Of a stretch of 64,000 nt of DNA, positions 51,356 to 61,270 are shown in pieces (within the stretch, counting starts at the first letter, position 1; the number at the start of each line of letters is the position of its first letter). Origin of the DNA: Pseudomonas fluorescens (GTDB lineage Bacteria > Pseudomonadota > Gammaproteobacteria > Pseudomonadales > Pseudomonadaceae); assembly GCF_902497875.1 (NCBI RefSeq), contig NZ_CABVHY010000010.1, positions 62,001 to 126,000 on the forward strand. The letters run 5' to 3'. Made by a program: the position numbers and the translations under genes. A model generated the notes under the pieces. The model was not told the DNA's origin and ran no database searches. It saw nothing but the letters and a program-made list of their open reading frames with translations.

Positions 51356-54238
51356 CTATGTAGCCACTGCGAAGGAACCCGTACCTGTTCGCAACAGTTC
51401 AGCCAGGTCATCCGCTTCTACGGGGCGACTGATGAGATAGCCCTGCACCTCATCGCACCGTTCGGCCTTGAGAAATTCCAGCTGCTCCACGCGCTCGACG
51501 CCTTCAGCCACCACCTTGAGCGACAATCCATGGGCCATGGCAATGATCGCCCTGGTGATCGCCGCGTCTTCGCTACCTTCGGCCAGGCCACGTATGAACG
51601 CCTGGTCGATTTTCACGTAGTCCACCGGAATGCGCTTGAGGTAGCTCAACGACGAATACCCGGTACCAAAGTCGTCAATTGCCAGTTTCACCCCCAGATC
51701 ACGCAGTTGCTGGAAGGTCGCGATGATGTGCTCGACGCTGTCCAGCAGCTGGCTTTCGGTCAGTTCCAATTCAAGGTAGTGCGGCGCAAGCCCGGTTTCC
51801 TCCAGCACCTGGCGAACCAGACTGACCAGTTTGCCCTGACGCAATTGATGCACTGACAGATTGACCGAAACCCGAATCGGCTCCAGCCCTTGGCGTTGCC
51901 ATTCGCAGGCTTGCCAGCAGGCCTGACGCAGCACGAACTCGCCGATCGGACCGATCAGACCGGTTTCTTCGGCCAGGCCGATAAAGTCGCCTGGCGGCAC
52001 CCGGCCCATGGTCGGGTGGTCCCAGCGCACCAGGGCCTCGGCGGCATTCAACCGGCCGGTTGCCAGGCATAGTTTTGGTTGGTAGAACACCTTCAACTGC
52101 CGGTCTTCGATGGCCTTGCGCAGTTGGTTTTCCAGCTGCAGGCGCTCCAGGGTGCAGGCTTGCAGGCTCTCGGTGTAGAACTGGAAGTTGTTACCACCCA
52201 GGTGCTTGGCATGTTGCATGGCGATGTTCGACTGGCTGAGCAGTGCCGAAATCTCTCGCGCGTTGTCCGGCAACATGCTGATGCCCATCGATGCACTGAC
52301 CACCAACTCATACCCATCCACCGTCAATGGCAAGCGCAGCTTGGTTGCCAGCCGGGTCGCCACCCGCGCCAGGCTGGACAGGTTGGCATAGGCGTCGAAC
52401 AGCACCGCAAACTCATCGCCGGATAGACGCGCAATGGTGTCGGCCTCCGGCAGTGCGTTGACCAGCCGCCGCGCCATCTTCTGCAGCAACTGGTCGGCGA
52501 CCTCATGCCCCAGGCTGTCATTGAGCAACTTGAAACGGTCCAGATTGATGTGCAGCAACGCCAGGCTGCGGCCACCCTGGCGTACCCGCTGATGGGCTTC
52601 ATTCAGCCGCTCGCGGAACAGTGAGCGATTGGCCAGGCCGGTGAGCTCATCGTAATGGGTCAGGTAGCGCATCCGTTCTTCTGATTCACGTCTGGCTGAG
52701 AGATCGGCGAAGAAGCCCACAATATGGCTGACATTTCCGCGCACATCGCGCACGACATTCAGCTGCAGCCATTGCGGATACAACTCGCCGCTCTTGCGAG
52801 CCTCGACCAGCTCGCCCTGCCAACTGCCGCGTTGCTCCAGCGCCTGATGTATCGCCTTGTAGTGCCGGCGCGCATCACGACTACAGGGTAACTCGACGAC
52901 ATTGCGCCCCAGCAAGTCCTCGATCTGATAGCCGGTGACCCGGCTGAAGGCTTGATTCACTGCGATCAAGGCGTAATCAGGGTCGAAAATCACGATGCCT
53001 TCGCTGGCTGCCTCGAATACCGTGGCCGCCAGTTGGCGCTGTTCTTCCAGCTCCTTGCTGGTGCTGATGTCACGCCGAGTGCCAACCATACGGATCACCC
53101 GACCGCTCTTGCTGCGCTCCACGGCTCGCCCACGGTCCTCGATCCACACCCAGTGCCCATCGCCATGGCGCACACGGTATTCGATCTGGTAATCCTCGGT
53201 GCGACCTTTCAAGTGCTCGACCAGGGCGTGCTTGAGTGGCGGCAGGTCCTGCGGATGCAAACGCGGCTTGAGATGGCTGAGCATTGCCGTCACGTCCTCA
53301 GGACCCAGGCCAAACAGCTCCTTGATCCGCGTGTGATGGACCTCGTCGGTTTGCAGATTCCAGTCCCACAGGCCTAGCTCACTGGCCTTTAACGCCAGGT
53401 CCAGACGCGCTTCGCTTTTGCTCAAGGCCTGGTTCGCCGCATCCAGCTCCAGGCTGCGCTGCGCCACGCGACTTTCCAGACCCACTTGAGCCTCACGCAA
53501 TTGCTCTTCGGCACAGCGCCGCTGCACGATTTCCCGGGCCAGTTCCTGATTGAGCTGCTCGCTGCGGCTTTGGGCCTGCTGCAGATGCTCGATCAACGCC
53601 TGGTTCTGGAAGCGTCGGAGCAAACCCCGCTGGATCAACCGATTGACCTGCCAGGCAACAACGCTCAAGGAGCCCAGCAGGATCAGCCCCAGCCAGCCCC
53701 AGCCTTGCTGTTGTTCGTCGCCCCCCCAGAACAAAAAGCCGATCGCCGGCAACAGGCACGGCAGCGTAAAGGACAGGAATGCCGGCAGACTGACGGCATA
53801 AGCGATGCTGGCCGACAACGTCGCCGCACCGATCAGGCCGAAGACCCAGGCTTGTTCCAGGAAACTGTCGGTGGGCACCAGGGCGATGCCGGCGCCGGCC
53901 AGGGTCAAGCCGCTCATGGCCGAGCCGAGCCAGAACATTCGCTGCCAGATCGGCTTTGCCTGGCGACCCGGTATCGCCGAATCGAACGCCGCGACCTGGA
54001 TGATTCGCATAGCGACCAGCGTCAGTAGCCAGACCAGCCAAATGCTGACCAGCAACGAGCGCTGCGGGCTCCAGAGTAACCAGGCGCAGACCAGACCATT
54101 GAGCAACATGAATAACGTCGGCAGCAGCGAGCCCTGGTAAAGCAGACGCGTGCGTTCGACCGCCATCTCCACGGCGTAGTGCTTGCGTATAACCCGTGGC
54201 TCCACAGGGGGGCCGGCCAGGCTAGTGCTGAGTGTCAT
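51356..54238 (-). CDS. Membrane PAS-PAS-GGDEF-EAL protein
   Basis: A 960-aa protein. The N-terminal region (30-190) has several membrane segments (LFMLLNGLVCAWLLW and following). A coiled coil follows (220-270), then two PAS/PAC domains (about 270-520), a GGDEF domain (about 535-690) and an EAL domain (about 710-950). The cyclase motif reads SGDEF, a variation at the first position. The phosphodiesterase motif EALVRW, ELELTESQLL, IDDFGTGYSSLSYLKRIPVD YVKID and AEGVE are intact, so c-di-GMP hydrolysis is likely and synthesis uncertain. The start at MTLSTSLAG avoids a non-coding upstream extension. Confidence 0.92.
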   Translation of the reverse strand: MTLSTSLAGPPVEPRVIRKHYAVEMAVERTRLLYQGSLLPTLFMLLNGLVCAWLLWSPQRSLLVSIWLVWLLTLVAMRIIQVAAFDSAIPGRQAKPIWQRMFWLGSAMSGLTLAGAGIALVPTDSFLEQAWVFGLIGAATLSASIAYAVSLPAFLSFTLPCLLPAIGFLFWGGDEQQQGWGWLGLILLGSLSVVAWQVNRLIQRGLLRRFQNQALIEHLQQAQSRSEQLNQELAREIVQRRCAEEQLREAQVGLESRVAQRSLELDAANQALSKSEARLDLALKASELGLWDWNLQTDEVHHTRIKELFGLGPEDVTAMLSHLKPRLHPQDLPPLKHALVEHLKGRTEDYQIEYRVRHGDGHWVWIEDRGRAVERSKSGRVIRMVGTRRDISTSKELEEQRQLAATVFEAASEGIVIFDPDYALIAVNQAFSRVTGYQIEDLLGRNVVELPCSRDARRHYKAIHQALEQRGSWQGELVEARKSGELYPQWLQLNVVRDVRGNVSHIVGFFADLSARRESEERMRYLTHYDELTGLANRSLFRERLNEAHQRVRQGGRSLALLHINLDRFKLLNDSLGHEVADQLLQKMARRLVNALPEADTIARLSGDEFAVLFDAYANLSSLARVATRLATKLRLPLTVDGYELVVSASMGISMLPDNAREISALLSQSNIAMQHAKHLGGNNFQFYTESLQACTLERLQLENQLRKAIEDRQLKVFYQPKLCLATGRLNAAEALVRWDHPTMGRVPPGDFIGLAEETGLIGPIGEFVLRQACWQACEWQRQGLEPIRVSVNLSVHQLRQGKLVSLVRQVLEETGLAPHYLELELTESQLLDSVEHIIATFQQLRDLGVKLAIDDFGTGYSSLSYLKRIPVDYVKIDQAFIRGLAEGSEDAAITRAIIAMAHGLSLKVVAEGVERVEQLEFLKAERCDEVQGYLISRPVEADDLAELLRTGTGSFAVAT

Positions 54239-54484
54239 AGGCAGTATTCTTATAATGGTGAGCCCGAAACGTCGAGCGAGCATACACAAGCAACTGCTCG
54301 GACCAAACTGTTCCAGATCATTAAAACCACAAAACAAATAGCCCCCAAGCCCCGCACCAGACCGCTCGAGCGAGCCCCGCCAATGCCTGCAGCCAATGAC
54401 TGACCGGTCGTCCCTGCGGTTCTTTTTATCGGCTAAACCAACGCTCGGTTTGCCCGGGGTGGTCCGGCACCCTAGAATGCTCCA
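54239..54484. other. Divergent promoter region of the GGDEF-EAL gene and uvrD
   Basis: A 246-bp gap with no credible gene. I looked for a LexA-type CTGT-N8-ACAG site near uvrD and did not see a convincing one, so SOS control is not supported by reading alone. Confidence 0.5.
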
Positions 54485-56668
54485 ATGCGCGATGATCTCT
54501 CCCTTCTGCTGAACTCCCTCAACGATGCCCAACGCCAGGCCGTAGCTGCCTCCGTGGGTCGTCAGTTGGTCCTGGCCGGTGCTGGTTCCGGTAAAACCCG
54601 TGTGCTGGTGCACCGCATCGCCTGGATGATCCAGGTCGAGCAGGCCTCGTCACACTCGATCCTGTCGGTGACCTTCACCAACAAGGCCGCTGCCGAGATG
54701 CGTCATCGCATCGAGCAGTTGCTGGGCATCAGCCCGGCCGGCATGTGGGTTGGCACCTTCCACGGCCTGGCGCACCGCCTGTTGCGCGCGCACTGGCAGG
54801 AAGCAGGGCTCAGCCAGACCTTCCAGATCCTCGACAGCGACGACCAGCAACGGCTGGTCAAGCGAGTGATCCGCGAGCTGGGGCTGGACGAGCAACGCTG
54901 GCCGGCCCGTCAGGCTCAGTGGTTCATCAACGGGCAGAAAGACGAAGGTCTGCGCCCACAACACATTCAAGCCAGCGGCGATCTGTTCCTGGCCACCATG
55001 CGCAGCATCTATGAAGCCTATGAGGCCGCCTGCCAACGTGCCGGGGTGATCGACTTCTCCGAGTTGCTGCTGCGCGCCCTCGATCTGTGGCGCGACCACC
55101 CGGGCTTGCTGGCGCACTATCAAAAGCGTTTCCGCCATGTGCTGGTGGACGAGTTCCAGGACACCAACGCCGTGCAGTACGCCTGGTTGCGTCTGCTGGC
55201 CAAGGGCGGCGACAGCCTGATGGTGGTTGGCGATGACGACCAGTCGATCTACGGCTGGCGTGGCGCGAAAATCGAAAACATCCACCAATATTCCGAAGAC
55301 TTCCCGGACGCCGAAACCATTCGCCTGGAACAGAATTACCGTTCCACCGCCGGGATCCTCAAGGCCGCCAACGCCTTGATCGCCAACAACACCGGGCGTC
55401 TGGGCAAAGAGTTGTGGACCGAGGGCGGCGAAGGCGAAGCGATCAACCTGTACGCAGCCTTCAACGAACACGATGAAGCGCGCTATGTGGTGGAAACCAT
55501 CGAAAGCGCCCTGAAAACCGGCCTGGCTCGCAGCGATATCGCCATTTTGTATCGCTCCAACGCCCAATCCCGGGTCCTGGAAGAAGCGTTGTTGCGCGAA
55601 CGCATTCCTTACCGGATCTACGGCGGCCAGCGCTTCTTCGAACGTGCAGAAATCAAGAACGCCATGGCCTACCTGCGTTTGCTCGAAGGTCGCGGCAACG
55701 ATGCAGCGCTGGAGCGGGTGATCAACGTCCCGGCCCGTGGCATCGGCGAGAAAACCGTCGAAGCGATCCGCGAACACGCGCGCCACAGCGATGTGTCGAT
55801 GTGGGAAGCGATGCGCCTGCTGGTGGCCAATAAAGGCCTGACCGGTCGCGCAGCCGGCGCTCTGGGGGCGTTCGTCGAACTGATCGAGAACCTCGCGGCG
55901 AAAACCGTGGACATGCCACTGCACCTGATGACCCAGACGGTCATCGAGCAGTCGGGGCTGATTGCCTACCACGAGGCGGAAAAAGGCGAGAAAGGCCAGG
56001 CTCGGGTAGAAAACCTTGAGGAACTGGTCAGCGCCGCACGCAACTTCGAAAACGCCGAAGAAGACGCCGATCTGTCGCCACTGGCGGCTTTCCTTGGCCA
56101 CGCGTCGCTGGAAGCCGGCGATACCCAGGCCGACGAACACGAAGACAGCATTCAGCTGATGACGCTGCACAGCGCCAAAGGCCTGGAATTCCCTTATGTG
56201 TTCCTGGTGGGCATGGAAGAAGGCTTGTTCCCGCACAAGATGAGCCTGGAAGAACCGGGTCGCCTGGAAGAAGAACGCCGTCTGGCCTATGTGGGCATCA
56301 CCCGGGCCATGCAAAACCTGGTGATGACCTATGCCGAGACCCGACGCCTGTACGGCAGCGAAACCTACAACAAGGTTTCCCGCTTCGTACGCGAAGTACC
56401 AAAAGGGTTGATTCAGGAAGTGCGGCTGTCCAATAGCGTCAGCCGACCGTTCGGCGGCGGCCAGAAGCAAAGTTCGAGCAGCATGTTCAGCGGCACCGAG
56501 ATCCCGGAAACCGCTTTCAGCCTTGGCCAGCAGGTACGACACTCGGTCTTCGGCGAGGGGGTGATCCTTAACTTCGAAGGCGCCGGCGCTCAGGCACGGG
56601 TCCAGGTGAACTTCAGCGAAGGCAGCAAGTGGCTGATGATGGGTTATGCCAAGCTGGAAGCCGTCTAA
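54485..56668 (+). CDS. uvrD: DNA helicase II
   Basis: A 727-aa superfamily 1 helicase. Walker A AGAGSGKT (residues 31-38), motif II VLVDEFQDTN, motif III GDDDQSIYGWRGA, motif IV QNYRST, motif V LMTLHSAKGLEF and motif VI VGITRAM are all present in order. The C-terminus (VRHSVFGEGVILNFEGAGAQ) matches the Tudor-like UvrD tail. It unwinds DNA in nucleotide-excision and mismatch repair. Length is normal. Confidence 0.97.
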   Translation: MRDDLSLLLNSLNDAQRQAVAASVGRQLVLAGAGSGKTRVLVHRIAWMIQVEQASSHSILSVTFTNKAAAEMRHRIEQLLGISPAGMWVGTFHGLAHRLLRAHWQEAGLSQTFQILDSDDQQRLVKRVIRELGLDEQRWPARQAQWFINGQKDEGLRPQHIQASGDLFLATMRSIYEAYEAACQRAGVIDFSELLLRALDLWRDHPGLLAHYQKRFRHVLVDEFQDTNAVQYAWLRLLAKGGDSLMVVGDDDQSIYGWRGAKIENIHQYSEDFPDAETIRLEQNYRSTAGILKAANALIANNTGRLGKELWTEGGEGEAINLYAAFNEHDEARYVVETIESALKTGLARSDIAILYRSNAQSRVLEEALLRERIPYRIYGGQRFFERAEIKNAMAYLRLLEGRGNDAALERVINVPARGIGEKTVEAIREHARHSDVSMWEAMRLLVANKGLTGRAAGALGAFVELIENLAAKTVDMPLHLMTQTVIEQSGLIAYHEAEKGEKGQARVENLEELVSAARNFENAEEDADLSPLAAFLGHASLEAGDTQADEHEDSIQLMTLHSAKGLEFPYVFLVGMEEGLFPHKMSLEEPGRLEEERRLAYVGITRAMQNLVMTYAETRRLYGSETYNKVSRFVREVPKGLIQEVRLSNSVSRPFGGGQKQSSSSMFSGTEIPETAFSLGQQVRHSVFGEGVILNFEGAGAQARVQVNFSEGSKWLMMGYAKLEAV

Positions 56669-56686
56669 AGACTGCCTGAAGACTTA

Positions 56687-56788
56687 TGTGGGTGCGGGCT
56701 TGCTCCGTACGGCGATCCGACGATGAACGATAACGCGGTGCATCTGATAAACCGCGCTGCTGCCATCGCGAGCAAGCCCGCTCCCACA
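56687..56788. repeat. REPIN (GTGGGTGCGGGCTTGC type)
   Basis: TGTGGGTGCGGGCTTGC at the left and GCAAGCCCGCTCCCACA at the right. It follows uvrD by about 18 bp. Confidence 0.88.
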
Positions 56789-57056
56789 GGTTGATCTGAT
56801 TGAAGGCGCGGCACAGGGACTCCCGCAGTGACATTGGTCTGCCTGGCCTTGATTTTGTACGCCGCGGACCAATATCAGTCACATTCCTACAGAACTTATC
56901 CAACTGGCCTACGGCCCAAACATTACCGGCCTTACGCCGCCAACTGCTTTTTTTCACAGATGGCCAAGCAAAAGCCCGAAACACTCTGCCGCTAGCCAGC
57001 AACACCTCACCTGTGCAACATGGCACGAGTGCCATCCACAAATGGGAATTCCCTTT
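56789..57056. other. Intergenic region upstream of the Tim44-like gene
   Basis: I see no credible gene or structured element in this 268-bp stretch. It contains AT-richer parts and presumably the promoter of the downstream gene. Confidence 0.4.
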
Positions 57057-57935
57057 ATGAAACGTTTTCTTAGCATCGCCATGGCGTTGTGCATCGGCCT
57101 GACGATGAGCCTCGAGGCCAACGCCGCCAAGCGCTTTGGTGGCGGTAAAAGCGCCGGCGCCGCGCCGACGCACCAGACTAGCCAAATGGCTCCGTCCTCC
57201 ACCGGTGCCGGCTCTGCAGCCGCTACCGCCGGGGCTGCCGGTGCCGCAGGCGCTGCCGCAAAAGCTGGCGGTGCTTCGCGCTGGCTCGGCCCTCTGGCCG
57301 GCATCGCCGCCGGTGGCCTGCTGGCCTCCATGTTCATGGGCGACGGCTTCCAGGGCATGCAGATCTTCGACATCCTGATCATGGCGGTCATCGCCTTCCT
57401 GATCTTCCGTTTCATTGCCGCTCGTCGCCGCAAGCAGCAAGCGCACATGGCTCCAGCTGGCCACGCACCGATGCAGCGTGAAGTGTTCGAACAAAAACCG
57501 GCTCAAGGCTCGATCTTCGGTGGTTCGGCCGCACCAGCAGCCGTTCGTCCGGTGATCAACGCACCGGCCTGGTTCAACGAAGAGCGCTTCATTGAAGCGG
57601 CGCGCAGCCACTTCCAGTCCCTGCAACAGCACTGGGACGCCAACGAAATGGACAAGATCGCCGAATTCGTCACGCCACAGCTGCTGGAGTTCCTGAAAAA
57701 GGAACGTGCCGATCTGGGCGAAGGCTTCCAGTCCACTTACATTGATAACCTCAATGTACAACTGGACGGCGTGGATGATCGCTCCGACAAGACCGTCGCC
57801 ACCCTGACCTTCAGCGGCGTGTCGAAAACTTCGCGCTTCGACCAGGGCGAAGTGTTCAACGAAAGCTGGAACATGGAACGCCCTCAAGGCGAAAACCAGC
57901 CATGGCTGGTTGCAGGTATCCGCCAGAACGGCTGA
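57057..57935 (+). CDS. Tim44-like domain protein, membrane-anchored
   Basis: A 292-aa protein with a signal peptide (residues 1-25, SLEANA), then a low-complexity Gly/Ala/Ser region (25-80, AAATAGAAGAAGAAAKAGGA), and a membrane helix (about 95-125, GMQIFDILIMAVIAFLIFRF). The C-terminal Tim44 domain (about 175-292) contains AARSHFQSLQQHWDANEMDK IAEFVTPQLLEFLKKER. The Tim44 domain in bacteria is linked to membrane-associated protein interaction; a specific role is unknown. The ATG at 57057 is used because the signal starts there. Confidence 0.9.
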   Translation: MKRFLSIAMALCIGLTMSLEANAAKRFGGGKSAGAAPTHQTSQMAPSSTGAGSAAATAGAAGAAGAAAKAGGASRWLGPLAGIAAGGLLASMFMGDGFQGMQIFDILIMAVIAFLIFRFIAARRRKQQAHMAPAGHAPMQREVFEQKPAQGSIFGGSAAPAAVRPVINAPAWFNEERFIEAARSHFQSLQQHWDANEMDKIAEFVTPQLLEFLKKERADLGEGFQSTYIDNLNVQLDGVDDRSDKTVATLTFSGVSKTSRFDQGEVFNESWNMERPQGENQPWLVAGIRQNG

Positions 57936-57968
57936 TCCCAAGCTCTGCGTTGAGTATGTTGAAACAAA

Positions 57969-57995
57969 AACCCCAGCCTAGGCTGGGGTTTTCTA
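57969..57995 (+). terminator. Intrinsic terminator after the Tim44-like gene
   Basis: AAAAACCCCAGCC-TA-GGCTGGGGTTTTCT: a near-perfect stem with T tail 33 bp beyond the stop. It can act in both directions, but only the plus-strand gene needs it. Confidence 0.9.
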
Positions 57996-58074
57996 TTTCA
58001 CGGTTGCACTTATACCGAGCTACTGTATAAACCGCCCCATACAAACCGCGCCATAGAGCAAGAGGATTGAGGTC

Positions 58075-58482
58075 GTGGAAGAAGTCATTGAAGAACTGCG
58101 TGAAAAAAATGAACCTGTGCCGGTCCCGTTGGAACTGCCAGATGAAGATCTACTGGTGGAGATCGAAGAACAGCTGTTCATCGACATTCCCTTTGTCTTC
58201 AAGGAATTCCTGCTGACCGTCAGCGATGTCGTCTATGGCAGCCTGGAGCCGGTAACCGTTACGGACCCCCAGTCCCATACCTACCTGCCCGAGGTGGCCG
58301 CCAACGCCTGGGACGCTGGTGTTCCCCGGGAATTGATCCCGATCTGCCAGGACGGTGACGATTACTACTGCGTCGAGGAAGACGGCACCGTAGTGTTGTG
58401 GTCGGCCGAAGAAGAGCTGGTCACCGAAGAAACCTGGGAATCGGTTTGGCACTGGGCGCGAGACGTCTGGCTGGAAAGCTGA
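58075..58482 (+). CDS. SMI1/KNR4 family protein
   Basis: A 135-aa acidic protein with a GTG start (AGAGGATTGAG lies upstream). The pattern LPDEDLLVEIEEQLFIDIPF VFKEFLLTVSDVVYGSLEPV is the SMI1/KNR4 superfamily core, and the C-terminal EDGTVVLWSAEEELVTEETW ESVWHWARDVWLES fits. Such proteins are often immunity or antitoxin partners in toxin systems, but here no toxin is adjacent, so the role is unknown. Confidence 0.85.
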   Translation: MEEVIEELREKNEPVPVPLELPDEDLLVEIEEQLFIDIPFVFKEFLLTVSDVVYGSLEPVTVTDPQSHTYLPEVAANAWDAGVPRELIPICQDGDDYYCVEEDGTVVLWSAEEELVTEETWESVWHWARDVWLES

Positions 58483-58520
58483 TACCGCGAGCCCGCTCCA
58501 GCCTCAAGCTGGAGCGGTCC

Positions 58521-60284
58521 TCAATGCTCGCCCGAGTCCTTGTGGTTATCCAGGGTTTCCAACAGGGCGACCTGCATCCGCGTATGCACTCGGATAAACC
58601 AGCGCCACAGCAGCGCCGCGACCGCCGCCGCAACGACGGCAATCACTATCAACAGTTCGTTGGTCGGCAGGATGCTCGACGACAAGGCCGCCAGCAGCAC
58701 AAAGATCACCAGCAACGATAGAATCGGTATCAACTCGGCAATCACTCGCCGCACGCGCTGGGTATGACGCCCTGCCATCTCCGGTTTCACCCCCATCTCC
58801 GCCAACAGCATCGACAAGGCCTTGAGCTTGCGATACGCGGCGATCAGGAACGGCAATGACAGCAGCAGCGCGCCGCCCCAGATCAATCCCTTCTGCCAAC
58901 CGGGATTGCTGATCCAGCCTTGAAGATAACCGCCAAGGCGCTCGGCGAAAAAACCGCCGGATAAAAAGATCGCCATCACCAGCGCCAGATTGACCCCCAC
59001 TTGTAGCAGGATCCGTCGAATCATTTTCGCCAGCAGCGCACCCTCCCCATGGGGCTGGATGCTGCGCAGCCATTCGCCATACATCCCCAGTACACGAGCC
59101 AGACTTTGTGGCATCACCGCCGCAAGCTTCAGCGACAACGGGTCGGCCGCGCGAATCAGGTAGGGGGTCATCAACGTCGTTAACACCGACACGGCCACCG
59201 CCACCGGATAAAGAAAGTCGCTGGTGACCTGCAAGGTCATGCCCAGGGCGGCGATGATGAAAGAGAACTCGCCAATTTGCGAAAGACCCATGCCGACCCG
59301 CAGTGAGGTGCGTCCGTCATTGCCGGCGATAAACGCGCCCAGCCCGCAGGACAGCATTTTGCCCAGCACCACGGCGACCGTGATCACCGCGATCGGCCAA
59401 GCGTATTGCAGCAGGATCTGTGGATCGAGCATCAAACCGATGGCGACGAAAAATATTGCGCTGAACATGTCGCGAACTGGTTCGATCAGTCGCTCTATTT
59501 TCACCAACTGCCGGGATTCTGCCATGATCGCGCCGATCAGGAATGCCCCCAGCACCATGCTGTATTCCAGTTTGACCACCAGCAGGCAGAAGCCGAAACA
59601 CAGGCCCAGCACAGTGATCAGTAGCATCTCGTCGCTTTCGAACTTGGCCACATAGGCCAGCAGCCGGGGTACCAGCAGAATGCCGATGACCAGGGCAACA
59701 ATCATGAACAAGGTAAGCTTGCCGACTGTGGAAAACACTTCGCCGGAACTGACCGTCCCGCTGACCGCAATGCTCGACAGCAACGCGATGATGCCGATCC
59801 CGAGAATGTCTTCGACGATCAACACGCCGAAGATCAACTGCGCAAAGCGCTGGTTCTTCATCTTCAGATCGTTAAGCGCCTTGACGATGATGGTGGTCGA
59901 GGAGATCGCCAGAATTGCGCCGAGGAACAGCGAGTCCATGGTGTTCCAATCGAACCAACGACCGATTTCATAGCCGATCCAGATCATCAGCACGATTTCG
60001 AGAAAGGCCGCGATAAACGCCGTGGCTCCGACCTTGAACAACTTGCGCAAGCTGAATTCCAGACCCAGGCAGAACATCAGTAAGATCACCCCGAGTTCGG
60101 CAAGCGTCTTGATCGTGTCTTCGTCGTGGATAAGGCTGAATGGAGGGGTGTACGGGCCGATGATGAACCCGGCGACGATATAACCGAGCACCACCGGTTG
60201 CTTGAACCGGTGAAAAAGAATGGTCACCACACCCGCGACCAACATGATCACTGCCAGATCCTGAATAAAACTGATGGCATGCAT
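58521..60284 (-). CDS. CPA2 family monovalent cation:proton antiporter
   Basis: A 587-aa membrane protein starting MHAISFIQDLAVIMLVAGVV, with AAGGAG 9 nt upstream. The antiporter domain (1-380) has about 12 helices, with LGYIVAGFIIGPYTPPFSLI, LGVILLMFCLGLEFSLRKL and ILAISSTTIIVKALND. The C-terminus has three or four further helices rather than the TrkA-N nucleotide-binding domain of KefB/KefC. It probably exchanges K+ or Na+ for protons; the ion is not readable. Confidence 0.92.
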   Translation of the reverse strand: MHAISFIQDLAVIMLVAGVVTILFHRFKQPVVLGYIVAGFIIGPYTPPFSLIHDEDTIKTLAELGVILLMFCLGLEFSLRKLFKVGATAFIAAFLEIVLMIWIGYEIGRWFDWNTMDSLFLGAILAISSTTIIVKALNDLKMKNQRFAQLIFGVLIVEDILGIGIIALLSSIAVSGTVSSGEVFSTVGKLTLFMIVALVIGILLVPRLLAYVAKFESDEMLLITVLGLCFGFCLLVVKLEYSMVLGAFLIGAIMAESRQLVKIERLIEPVRDMFSAIFFVAIGLMLDPQILLQYAWPIAVITVAVVLGKMLSCGLGAFIAGNDGRTSLRVGMGLSQIGEFSFIIAALGMTLQVTSDFLYPVAVAVSVLTTLMTPYLIRAADPLSLKLAAVMPQSLARVLGMYGEWLRSIQPHGEGALLAKMIRRILLQVGVNLALVMAIFLSGGFFAERLGGYLQGWISNPGWQKGLIWGGALLLSLPFLIAAYRKLKALSMLLAEMGVKPEMAGRHTQRVRRVIAELIPILSLLVIFVLLAALSSSILPTNELLIVIAVVAAAVAALLWRWFIRVHTRMQVALLETLDNHKDSGEH

Positions 60285-60581
60285 GGGGTGGGACTCCTTG
60301 GGTGCGTGCTGAAGCTGTTGCTCAATCACCCAGGCGTCAGCAAAGGTCTGATTGAGCCAGATAGAATTCTCTTGTGTCGGTAGGAAAATGCCTTTTACCC
60401 AGGCTTTTGAAGGGTAACACCGCGACTTCCGGGAGAAAGGCGGTGCAATATATGGAAACAGATCGATCCGGGCGTGACGGCGGCCACAAGCGCAGCGTCC
60501 GGTAAGGAGTGGTTTTTAAAAAGTCATCAAGCGCCCGCAGAGGTGCCTCCTGCAATCCCTGCCTAGAACCGTGAGTGTGCT
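60285..60581. other. Intergenic region between antiporter and thioesterase genes
   Basis: A 297-bp divergent region with no credible gene or repeat. It must hold both promoters, but I cannot assign them. Confidence 0.4.
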
Positions 60582-61076
60582 ATGGAACCCGGAAACGCCC
60601 AGCTGTCGATGACAGTACTGATGACCCCCGACATGGCCAACTTCTCTGGCAATGTCCACGGCGGTACCCTGCTCAAGTACCTCGACGAAGTCGCTTATGC
60701 CTGCGCCAGCCGCTTTGCCGGGCGCTATGTGGTGACCCTGTCAGTGGATCAGGTGATCTTCCGTGAGCCGATCCATGTCGGTGAGCTGGTGACCTTCCTC
60801 GCGTCGGTCAACTACACCGGCAACACCTCGATGGAGGTGGGGATCAAAGTGGTGACGGAGAATATTCGCGAACGCTCGGTGCGCCACACCAATAGCTGCT
60901 TTTTCACCATGGTCGCGGTCGACGACCAGCGTAAACCCGCGGTCGTGCCACAACTGCAGCCGGTAACCAGCGAAGACCATCGCCGGTTCATCCAGGCCAA
61001 GCAGCGTCGGCAGATCCGCCAGGAGTTGGAAAAGCGTTATCAGGACATCAAGGCGGAGCCTGAGGGCAGTCAGTAA
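60582..61076 (+). CDS. Acyl-CoA thioesterase, hotdog fold (YciA/ACOT type)
   Basis: A 164-aa protein. The family block is NFSGNVHGGTLLKYLDEVAY ACASRFAG with the catalytic-type Asp, then VTLSVDQVIFREPIHVGELV. A charged C-terminal tail (AKQRRQIRQELEKRYQD) is common in this branch. It hydrolyses acyl-CoAs. It is a different branch from the thioesterase at 27132. It stands alone ahead of a REPIN. Confidence 0.9.
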   Translation: MEPGNAQLSMTVLMTPDMANFSGNVHGGTLLKYLDEVAYACASRFAGRYVVTLSVDQVIFREPIHVGELVTFLASVNYTGNTSMEVGIKVVTENIRERSVRHTNSCFFTMVAVDDQRKPAVVPQLQPVTSEDHRRFIQAKQRRQIRQELEKRYQDIKAEPEGSQ

Positions 61077-61091
61077 GGACGAACACCTACC

Positions 61092-61234
61092 TGTGGCGAG
61101 GGGGCTTGCCCCCGTCGGCCGGTCCGCGCTCGGGCGAAGCAGTCGTAATCCGGCTGACGGGTTTTACTGACGAAACGCAGTTGCAGGGTTTAGGGCCGCT
61201 TCGCAGCCCAGCGGGGGCAAGCCCCCTCGCCACA
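61092..61234. repeat. REPIN (GTGGCGAGGGGGCTTGC type)
   Basis: TGTGGCGAGGGGGCTTGCCC and GGGGGCAAGCCCCCTCGCC in inverted orientation, between convergent genes. Confidence 0.9.
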
Positions 61235-61270
61235 AGGTGATCGCCAGACTGGGGATCTATTTATCTCGGC

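Noticed and set aside
54239..54484. LexA box for uvrD
   Set aside because: No convincing CTGT-N8-ACAG palindrome was found in the gap.
54650..56542. A 630-codon minus-strand frame opposite uvrD
   Set aside because: No family resemblance, and lies entirely within uvrD, which carries all helicase motifs.
58075..58482. SMI1/KNR4 gene as part of a contact-dependent toxin-immunity locus
   Set aside because: No toxin, Rhs, CdiA or VgrG-type gene is adjacent; neighbours are a Tim44-like gene and an antiporter.
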